Shown here one piece after another: positions 51,642-57,786 of a stretch of DNA of 57,786 bases. The stretch comes from Clostridiales bacterium (GTDB taxonomy: Bacteria; Bacillota; Clostridia; Lachnospirales; Lachnospiraceae): assembly GCA_021204045.1 (NCBI GenBank), contig JAJQAA010000004.1, forward strand, positions 22,634 to 80,419, written 5' to 3'. A model generated the notes under the pieces. The model did no database searches. It was given only the letters and a program-made list of their open reading frames with translations, and was not told the origin of the DNA. The number at the start of each line of letters is the position of its first letter. The stretch's first letter is position 1. The translations under genes and the position numbers were made by a program.

Positions 51642-52107
51642 CGTTGTGCACTTCTCCTGTCAACATTGTAGTTTCTTCAGTTCCGTCTTCATTTAGATGT
51701 TTCAGATTTTCATACATACGATCCAGAAGTTTCATAAACTGCTCTTTTTCCGCAGGAGAAAACCCGTGAAACGCCGTCTCGTCCATCCGCTCGATGTATA
51801 CGGTCATTTCCGACCACAGACGGGAACCCTTTGGCGTGAGCCAGAGCCTTTTTTTGCGCTTATCTTTGTGTGCCTGCTCCGTCCGGATCAGTCCGTCACG
51901 CTCCATGCGTTTCACAAGACCGGCGACGGTAGATCGATCCAGCTCCCACGCCTCACAGATCGCGGATTGGGCGCAGCCATCGTCGGTCGCGAGATATTCC
52001 AACACGCGTGGCTGCCCCGGAGAAAGACCGGCTTCCTGTGCTCTTTTCAGGATATAACTGGCAAATCTTCCTTTAATCAGGTTGATCCGGTAATGTACTC
52101 CCTGCAT
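51631..52107 (-). CDS. MarR-family transcriptional regulator
   Basis: 158 residues. Winged HTH with QSAICEAWELDRSTVAGLVKRMERDGLI and the wing DKRKKRLWLTPKG. Expected repressor of its own operon with the downstream MATE gene through the dyad at 52139-52170. Confidence 0.93.
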   Translation of the reverse strand: MQGVHYRINLIKGRFASYILKRAQEAGLSPGQPRVLEYLATDDGCAQSAICEAWELDRSTVAGLVKRMERDGLIRTEQAHKDKRKKRLWLTPKGSRLWSEMTVYIERMDETAFHGFSPAEKEQFMKLLDRMYENLKHLNEDGTEETTMLTGEVHNDGT

Positions 52108-52138
52108 AGATGCTCCGTTCCCTTTCTAGCCATAAAAG

Positions 52139-52170
52139 TTGGCATAGAAACAAAATTGTTTGCATGCCAA
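52139..52170. promoter_or_regulatory. Candidate MarR operator
   Basis: A 32-bp dyad with one centre: TTGGCAT/ATGCCAA ends (52139-52145, 52164-52170) and an inner AAACAA/TTGTTT pair; 13 of 16 positions are symmetric. It lies about 30 bp upstream of the marR-like gene. Confidence 0.6.
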
Positions 52171-52422
52171 TCATTTTAATGCGGGAAACTGGAAATGTCA
52201 AGAGAAAAAATGTGGCTTAGGGATTTATAAAAAAACGAAAGGATGAATATATTGTGACGGTCACCTGCTGCGTCAGCCTTTTAAAATAAATTTGTTGATA
52301 CTAAATTTCTGTGAATATCTATGACTTATTAAGATAAATGGAAAACATGAACCTGCCCGGATGAATTCCGGGCGATTTTAATACTTGAGGATACACCTGT
52401 TGTATCACCAACAATAAGAATC
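52171..52422. other. Non-coding gap with hairpins
   Basis: A/T-rich sequence with no credible gene. It holds GTGACGGTCAC (a short dyad at about 52255-52265), a GCCCGG/CCGGGC hairpin (52355-52373) followed by GATTTTAAT on the plus strand, and a small GATACA/TTGTATC hairpin at about 52390-52406. Confidence 0.4.
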
Positions 52423-53307
52423 TTACTGTGATGCAGGCTCTGTAATCTCCGCCTCATGAGACAAACCATACTCCGCAATCAATTCCTGCTGATATGCCGG
52501 ATCCTCTATTGATCTGCGTAAATCATCCAGGCGATTATCATCCAGCAGCTTTTTAATCAATTCTTTGCCTTCAGCTCTGCCTTTCGCTCTACCTTCAGCT
52601 CTGCCTTCCGCCATTCCTTCTGCTCTGCCTTCTGCGCGAGCTTCTTCGCGTTCTACGATTAAGAAATCCAACATCATTTCGTAATTTCTCTCCCTTCCAC
52701 GTTCTCGCTTGATTGTGGCCACCCTTGTCTCGATATCCGTAAGAAGAGGGTCGCCTTTACAATCAGACGGAATCTGCGCTGCATCAACATATCGCAGGAA
52801 GTCAAGCAGATCCGGCGGAACTTCCGATTCGTTTTCTCCTTTTGTATTCAGGAAAATACGGCAGGTATCATCATCGAATGATTTGCCACTTCCATCGAAC
52901 GTCGGTCTCACTCGATAGCAATAACGTCCATCACCAAAGGGATCAAACGTGCAGATGAAAATAATAAAGCTTTTCGGAAGTGTTTTGTAGCTTTGCCCGG
53001 GATCCAGGCACATGGTATCCATCATTGACTGGATATAACGGCTGCGTTTCGGCAGCTCATTTTTTTGTCCCGTCTGCATCTCAATGTCATACACAGTATT
53101 GCCGTCATAAGCATAAGCGTCCATGCGGATACCGTGCACCTCCGGGTTCCAGGAAAACGGAGCCTCCGTACGTACAGTAACCTTACATATCGGAATTTGC
53201 AGAATACGCTCTAGAACCCGGCGACAAAGGTCTTCCTCCTCCATCACGGCAACAAACATAAAATCATCGCAAAATTGTAAATCTTTAAATGGTTTCCTTT
53301 GTACCAT
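52423..53307 (-). CDS. Rpn/PD-(D/E)XK nuclease-family protein
   Basis: 294 residues. RKPFKDLQFCDDFMFVAVM start and the nuclease core RMDAYAYDGNTVYDIEMQTG, with Asp and E-x-Q matching the PD-(D/E)XK fold of recombination-promoting nucleases. The C-terminal region has a low-complexity RAEG-type tetrapeptide series (about residues 225-248). The ATG at 53307 has GGGAGG 5 bp upstream. Such genes often occur in many copies per genome and are associated with mobility. Confidence 0.88.
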   Translation of the reverse strand: MVQRKPFKDLQFCDDFMFVAVMEEEDLCRRVLERILQIPICKVTVRTEAPFSWNPEVHGIRMDAYAYDGNTVYDIEMQTGQKNELPKRSRYIQSMMDTMCLDPGQSYKTLPKSFIIFICTFDPFGDGRYCYRVRPTFDGSGKSFDDDTCRIFLNTKGENESEVPPDLLDFLRYVDAAQIPSDCKGDPLLTDIETRVATIKRERGRERNYEMMLDFLIVEREEARAEGRAEGMAEGRAEGRAKGRAEGKELIKKLLDDNRLDDLRRSIEDPAYQQELIAEYGLSHEAEITEPASQ

Positions 53308-53727
53308 CATCACCTCCCGGCTGCGCAGCAGATGAGTGGCCGTCCTGATAGTATTATAAAAGCATATAGAGAAAAATGCAATAGAAAAATACGAATATTT
53401 AAATATTTTAATGATTAATCGGATACGAACCATTGCAGTTTTTTCAGTTGAATACCGTTATCTGCAAAATTCAGAATATATGAGACAAGCTGTACGTCAA
53501 GGGAAATGAAACGGTTGTGGTTTGTAGTTTTATCTCTTAAACGAAAAAATACCTATATATTTACACAGGAATTGCATAATGAATAAAATAACAGTATAAT
53601 ATTGTCTAAAGATAATTGATTATCTCACAGAACCTGTTGTATTTATTTTGAGGCAAATAATTGCATAATGCAATTTGAATGTCCAAAAAACAGACTCCAA
53701 GATTAAGAAATAAAGGGAAGTGCTTAT
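53308..53727 (+). promoter_or_regulatory. A/T-rich control region of the uridine phosphorylase gene
   Basis: A 420-bp gap that is much richer in A/T than its surroundings. Promoter TTGCAT (53572-53577), 17 bp, TATAAT (53595-53600). AATTGCATAATG occurs over the -35 box (53570-53581) and again downstream (53659-53670), where it forms part of the dyad ATTGCATAATGCAAT (53660-53674). Confidence 0.65.
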
Positions 53728-54534
53728 ATGGTTGTTTCAGATAAAGAATTTCACATTCAATTAAATAAAGAAGATTTGTGCGGTGCGAAATATGCGCTTA
53801 TGCCGGGTGACCCGGGGCGCGTGGAAAAAATAGCGCGGCACCTTGAAAATCCGCGCTTTCTGAATTCAAATCGTGAATACACAAGTTATCTGGGCGCACT
53901 GTGCGGTGAAAATGTTATTGTGATGAGCCATGGCATAGGTGGCCCGTCAACGGCAATTGCGGTTGAAGAGCTTGCGGCTTTGGGCGTGAAGACGTTTATA
54001 AGGGTTGGCACCAGCGGGGGTATGCAGCCTGATGTTTTGCCGGGCGATATAATAAATGTTAACGGCGCGATACGCGCAGAAGGCACATCAAAAGAATATG
54101 TAATGGTTGAATATCCTGCCATATCCGATTTTAAAGTTACAAGAGCCATATATGACGCAGCCGTGGCTCTGGGTGTGCGCCAGCACACGGGCGTGGTACA
54201 TTGCAAAGATTCGTTTTATGGACAGCATTCGCCTGAGCGCATGCCGGTTGCGAAAGAACTTGAGGAAAAGTGGAATGCATTTATAAAAACGGGGGCGCTG
54301 GCATCTGAAATGGAAACGGCAACACTGTTTATTGTCTGCTCAACCTTAAGAGTACGTGCGGGCGCTGTAATGCTTTGTGTTTGGAATCAAATGCGGACGC
54401 AGGAAAATTATAAAGATCACGGCGTGTTTGATACCGAAAACGCAATAAGGGTTGCAGTTGAGGCAATGAAACGGTTAATAAAAGACGATAAGGAAGAAGA
54501 AGGAAAAAGCTTTTTGTCCTTATACCTTACTTAA
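53728..54534 (+). CDS. udp: Uridine phosphorylase
   Basis: 268 residues. NP-1 family phosphorylase: MPGDPGRVEKIA, MSHGIGGPSTAI, RVGTSGGMQPD and ALASEMETATLF. Splits uridine to uracil and ribose 1-phosphate. Uses ATA codons and A-ending codons far more than neighbouring genes, suggesting recent acquisition. The last 15 bp overlap the 3' end of the convergent uridine kinase gene, which supplies an unusual C-terminal tail (SFLSLYLT). Confidence 0.94.
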   Translation: MVVSDKEFHIQLNKEDLCGAKYALMPGDPGRVEKIARHLENPRFLNSNREYTSYLGALCGENVIVMSHGIGGPSTAIAVEELAALGVKTFIRVGTSGGMQPDVLPGDIINVNGAIRAEGTSKEYVMVEYPAISDFKVTRAIYDAAVALGVRQHTGVVHCKDSFYGQHSPERMPVAKELEEKWNAFIKTGALASEMETATLFIVCSTLRVRAGAVMLCVWNQMRTQENYKDHGVFDTENAIRVAVEAMKRLIKDDKEEEGKSFLSLYLT

Positions 54535-55128
54535 CAGATACTGCCGCAAAATATCAATTCCCACTGCGTTCTCCCCGCCTTCCGGAATAATGATATCCGC
54601 ATGCATTTTGGTAGGTTCCACAAACGCCTCATGCATGGGGCGTACGGTTTCCTGATATTGTGTTAATACAGATTCCAGTGAGCGTCCGCGTTCTGCAATA
54701 TCTCTTCGGATTCTCCGCGCTAACCGTTCGTCTGCCGGCGTATCCACAAAAATTTTCACATCGATCAGTTCGCGCAGCCGTACATCGTAAAAAAGCAGAA
54801 TACCTTCCAGTACAATTACTTTTTTAGGCACAATCCGCAGAGTCTGTTTGGAACGGTTATGGATGCTGTAATCATAGGTCGGGATGTCCACCGGCTTTCC
54901 TTCCTTCAGTTTCAGCACATCCGCTACCATCAGTTCTGTGTCAAAAGAATTCGGATGATCGTAATTCAGATGCGTCCGTTCCTCGTAGGTCATATTGTCA
55001 TGAGCCTTATAATAATTGTCATGCCCGATTACCACAATGTCATCTTCAAAATATTCCTTGATCCGTTCCACCACGGTCGTTTTGCCGGATGCGCTTCCCC
55101 CCGCAATTCCCACTATCAAAATACCCAT
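54520..55128 (-). CDS. udk: Uridine kinase
   Basis: 202 residues. P-loop GIAGGSASGKTT (about 7-18), VIGHDNYYK, the RIRRDIAERGR lid and PTYDYSIHNR. Phosphorylates uridine/cytidine with NTP, forming a salvage counterpart to the convergent phosphorylase. The ATG at 55128 is chosen since the fold starts there. Confidence 0.95.
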   Translation of the reverse strand: MGILIVGIAGGSASGKTTVVERIKEYFEDDIVVIGHDNYYKAHDNMTYEERTHLNYDHPNSFDTELMVADVLKLKEGKPVDIPTYDYSIHNRSKQTLRIVPKKVIVLEGILLFYDVRLRELIDVKIFVDTPADERLARRIRRDIAERGRSLESVLTQYQETVRPMHEAFVEPTKMHADIIIPEGGENAVGIDILRQYLLSKV

Positions 55129-55202
55129 CTTCCGTGCTCCGTTTTCTGTAATGTTAGAAATACTATAGCACATTTTAAAACGATATGATTTTTCTGTCAA
55201 GG

Positions 55203-55254
55203 TCACCAGCCTACAATCCGGTTGACGTCTCACCAGTCCACAATCCGGTTGATG
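55203..55254. repeat. Direct repeat of the recombinase 3' end
   Basis: Two 25-bp copies (55203-55227 and 55230-55254) match at 22 of 25 positions. The right copy encodes the final residues of the recombinase (INRIVDW and stop); the left copy would encode VNRIVGW and a stop. Confidence 0.85.
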
Positions 55255-56075
55255 ATGGCCTGCTGCTCCGTGCTTGTCTTGCGCAGGTAAATGCGCGTCG
55301 TCTCAATGCTTTCGTGCCCCATCAGGTCGGCAAGCATGGAGAGATCGCTGTAGCGTTCGAGAAAACTCTTGGCAAAACGATGACGGAACGAGTGCGGATA
55401 AATTACCGTCGGATCGAGACCGTATTTTGCACCGAGTTTTTTCAGATGTACGGCAATACCGCGGCTTGTGATGCGTTCCCCACGGGGATTTACAAAGATA
55501 AAACCACTGGTGCGGCTGATACCTTTAAGCCAGGCCAGTGCCTCTTTCTGCAGAGGCGCAGGAATGTAGATGCGGCGCAGCTTCCCGCCCTTGGAATAGA
55601 GGTCAAGGTAACCGGTTTTCACATGCTCCACTTTGATCTGCGTGAGTTCGCTGACACGCGCGCCGGTAGCGGCAAGAAAACGGATCACAAAATACCAGTA
55701 CATTTCCTTATCATGCAGCAGGCAGTTTTTAAAATAGAGATAATCCGCCTCACTGATCACATTTTCCAGAAATGGTTTCTGCTGCGTTTTGATTGTGGCC
55801 AGCCGCAGATCTTCGCGATGCAGAAATTCCAGGTAGCAGTTCAGGCCGCGGATGCGCAAGTTGATGGTCTGTGGTTTGTAATGGTCGATCAGATATACCT
55901 TGAATTCGTTCAGATATTGCTGGTTGATTCGCGGATAATGGTTGTGGTATTGCCGGACCGCGGTGAGATAAGACGCGATCGTATTTTGCGAAAAGCTGTT
56001 CTGGTAAAGATAGTCCTGGAAGCGGTCGATGGAATTGGCCGCCGGTTCTTCTGTTGCTTCTAAAGCCTGTATCAT
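55230..56075 (-). CDS. Tyrosine recombinase (phage-integrase family)
   Basis: 281 residues. SAM-like N-terminal core-binding domain (about 15-95) and catalytic domain with Arg140 (TGARVSEL), Lys165, His228 and Arg231 (HSFRHRF), His254 (LMGHES) and Tyr263 (TTRIYLRK), the complete active site. Site-specific recombination, target unknown. The ATG at 56075 has GGGGGA upstream. No other phage or conjugative genes accompany it. Confidence 0.93.
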   Translation of the reverse strand: MIQALEATEEPAANSIDRFQDYLYQNSFSQNTIASYLTAVRQYHNHYPRINQQYLNEFKVYLIDHYKPQTINLRIRGLNCYLEFLHREDLRLATIKTQQKPFLENVISEADYLYFKNCLLHDKEMYWYFVIRFLAATGARVSELTQIKVEHVKTGYLDLYSKGGKLRRIYIPAPLQKEALAWLKGISRTSGFIFVNPRGERITSRGIAVHLKKLGAKYGLDPTVIYPHSFRHRFAKSFLERYSDLSMLADLMGHESIETTRIYLRKTSTEQQAIINRIVDW

Positions 56076-56461
56076 ACTATAATCCCCCGTGAAAGAGACA
56101 CAAAACAAATGATGCGTCTCAGGAAAATGGTAACTGGGTTGTTGGATGCGATGAAATACTATTTATGTTAATCTCGTTTTTTTAACGAAATGTTGCCGCA
56201 TTCTAAAATCCCGATGGAAAATCAAAAATATTTATGTAATTTTTATATAAATTTTGAAAAATATAATCAAAATAGCAGAAAAAGTTTATAATGTCAGCAT
56301 AATTAGCCACAAAAGGCAGAGCCTCCGAAGAAGCCCTGCCTCAAAACCAACATCTTTAATTGGAAAGATTTTATTGGCTTTTACATTTGCAACTCAGATA
56401 ATACATCTGTATTAATGAAGCGCTGTGTTAATAGCTGTGTTGCCAACTATCGCGGGAAGTT
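56076..56461. other. A/T-rich gap between recombinase and surface-protein genes
   Basis: Contains the surface-gene terminator at 56315-56340 and otherwise A/T-rich sequence (about 56215-56300) that probably holds recombinase control signals. No gene is recognised. Confidence 0.4.
56315..56340 (-). terminator. Terminator-like hairpin after the surface-protein gene
   Basis: On the minus strand GGCAGGGC and GCTCTGCC form a stem followed by TTTTG, about 120 bp after the stop codon. Confidence 0.65.
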
Positions 56462-57786
56462 TTACTGCACAGTTACATAACTTGCAATATCTGACGACTT
56501 TTTGACTTCATCCCACAGATCGCTCAGGTCAGACTGAGAGCTTGTATACGGATCCAATTCCTTCTCGCTGGTATACATTATGACTCCCCGGCCGCTGCTG
56601 CTCTTTATCCCGTACCAATACCAGTCATCGCCATCCTTCTTAGCGCTCATCTTGCTTGTCTGGATTTTGCCGCTTGTATTCACCAGGTACACTGCGATGT
56701 CGGTATCTACATTCCCGGTCATTGCATCAAATCCATAGATAACCCGAACGGTATCGCCGTCTTCGTTTTTATACGTACCATATTGAATTGCGCCTGACAT
56801 CAGATTATCTGCATAACTGTCTCCGCTCGTGCCGTTGGTCGCATACTTGCGGATATCAGAACTATCGAACGGATAAACGGTGACGCCGTCATCCCCGGTG
56901 CTTCCATCTGCATATACGAGGATATATTTCTCATCAGACTCTGCTTTTATCTTCAGGCCAAACCGGTAGATATAGTCGCCATCTTCAATTCCGTGCAGAC
57001 CGCGGCCGCGGCTCTCGGTGCCACCGCTCTTCTTGAAGTAGAACTGGTAGCTGTCGCCATCCAGCTTGATTGTGGTAGAACCGGTCTTCATTGCGCCGTC
57101 GCTATCGGCATCGTCATCGTCGCCGAAGTAATACAGATAATAATCCTCGCTCACTTTACCAGCTTCTACGTCATCGAAGAAATCATCGAGATCATCGGAA
57201 TCCATGTCAATACCAGCGCTTCCGTTCCAGATATCTTTGATATCAGAACCGTCCATTTCCAGCGCACACAGACCCGTCAACATACGGCCGGCCCAGTCGC
57301 CTTCCGGTGCGAAGCCATAATATTTGCCTTTGATCTTCTTGATTTCGCCGGATACCAGACCCGTATCATCCGCATAGTACCAACGCTCGGATTCATCCTC
57401 AGAATCTTTTTTCGCGAAGGTATAGCTGTCGCTGTCCTCTTCAAGGAACGTATTGTCCTCGTTAGGCGGAGCAACCTTGAACCAGCCTTTATAGTAACGG
57501 GCGCCTTCCTCCGGGCTTCCGAAGTAGTTCCAGTTTGCAGCCGACGCGTAGACGTTGGAGCCGGTCTCTTCGTCTGTGTTGTACCATTCGTAGATCATAA
57601 CGCCGCGACTGTCAAATGCATAGTACTTGCTATTGAGTTTCTTTTGCGTCTCATTTGTTCTCTTCTTACCATTGGATTTGAAGTTGAACCAATAATCGTA
57701 GTCGTCATCCTTGTTGTCTTCGTCATCATAGACGGTGATCTTCTGCCAGCCGGTCTTCATCGCGCCGTCTTCCCAGCTGCCGAAGT
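56462..57786 (-). CDS. Large cell-wall-binding-repeat surface protein, N terminus beyond window
   Basis: 441 residues of C-terminal sequence are present; the frame is open through the right edge. Glucan/choline-binding-like repeats are interrupted by acidic inserts (AMKTGWQKI, GKYYGFAPEGDW, AMKTGSTTIKLDGDSYQFYF, GLHGIEDGDYIYRFG). Asp-rich stretches (DSDDLDDFFDD, GDDDDADSDG) make it very acidic. It is probably secreted and wall-associated, like the small repeat protein at 27843. Confidence 0.85.
   Translation of the reverse strand, partial: FGSWEDGAMKTGWQKITVYDDEDNKDDDYDYWFNFKSNGKKRTNETQKKLNSKYYAFDSRGVMIYEWYNTDEETGSNVYASAANWNYFGSPEEGARYYKGWFKVAPPNEDNTFLEEDSDSYTFAKKDSEDESERWYYADDTGLVSGEIKKIKGKYYGFAPEGDWAGRMLTGLCALEMDGSDIKDIWNGSAGIDMDSDDLDDFFDDVEAGKVSEDYYLYYFGDDDDADSDGAMKTGSTTIKLDGDSYQFYFKKSGGTESRGRGLHGIEDGDYIYRFGLKIKAESDEKYILVYADGSTGDDGVTVYPFDSSDIRKYATNGTSGDSYADNLMSGAIQYGTYKNEDGDTVRVIYGFDAMTGNVDTDIAVYLVNTSGKIQTSKMSAKKDGDDWYWYGIKSSSGRGVIMYTSEKELDPYTSSQSDLSDLWDEVKKSSDIASYVTVQ

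Noticed and set aside
55230-57786. Prophage or integrative element
   Set aside because: Only a single tyrosine recombinase is present, without phage, conjugation or excisionase genes in view.

Overview
The window looks like chromosomal DNA of a gut-type anaerobic Firmicute, most likely Lachnospiraceae (Clostridia). This rests on moderate GC content, strong AGGAGG ribosome binding sites, a Trp T-box, stand-alone rubredoxin and 2[4Fe-4S] ferredoxin genes, a YesMN-type two-component system, a LytTR two-component system, and a DUF951-rpsF-ssb-rpsR / gdpP-rplI-dnaB neighbourhood. The family assignment is inference; no rRNA or tRNA gene was seen.

Left end (1-6.5 kb): a 140/141-bp tandem repeat with internal palindromes, then two tandem paralogous genes for alpha/beta-hydrolase plus membrane-domain proteins. 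Each is broken by one point lesion (a 1-base frameshift and a TGA nonsense codon). They converge on a LytTR-type histidine kinase/response regulator pair.

6.5-20 kb is the most original part. One long plus-strand operon encodes a carbohydrate ABC importer (two permeases and a lipoprotein binding protein), three tandem paralogous bicupin proteins, two tandem TIM-barrel sugar isomerase/epimerase-like proteins, a MATE exporter and an EamA/DMT transporter. A YesMN-type histidine kinase/AraC-type response regulator pair converges on it. A 10-bp direct repeat with 21-bp period upstream of the operon is a candidate site for the AraC-type regulator. The substrate is unknown.

20-28.4 kb: recJ; a Trp T-box driving a short trpB-trpA-trpC operon; a mannose-family PTS with EIIB and a fused EIIC-EIID; rubredoxin; and a small secreted cell-wall-binding-repeat protein. 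28.5-32.7 kb: a PfkB-family kinase resembling KDG kinase, two acyltransferase-fold proteins, Sir2 and DUF951. 32.8-40.3 kb is a core replication/translation block: rpsF-ssb-rpsR with a candidate S6:S18 leader, a divergent MATE, gdpP-rplI-dnaB and a MerR-like regulator. 40.3-44.3 kb: a class I amidotransferase-like hydrolase, ferredoxin, a DUF1858 protein, a HIT protein, a sigma-70-type factor with no orthodox start codon, and a stand-alone murG.

44.5-48.1 kb is rpmG-secE-nusG-rplK-rplA-rplJ-rplL, with two 23S-rRNA-like L1-binding motifs and an L10 leader. It ends in a terminator and is not followed by rpoBC. 48.2-50.2 kb: a LysR regulator carrying an in-frame tandem-repeat insertion, coupled to an FtsL-like protein, then a cold-shock gene with a very long 5'-UTR hairpin. 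50.2-57.8 kb: MATE-MarR, an Rpn-type nuclease, a compositionally foreign uridine phosphorylase convergent with uridine kinase, a tyrosine recombinase with a duplicated 3' end, and the C-terminal part of a large acidic cell-wall-binding-repeat protein that runs off the right edge.
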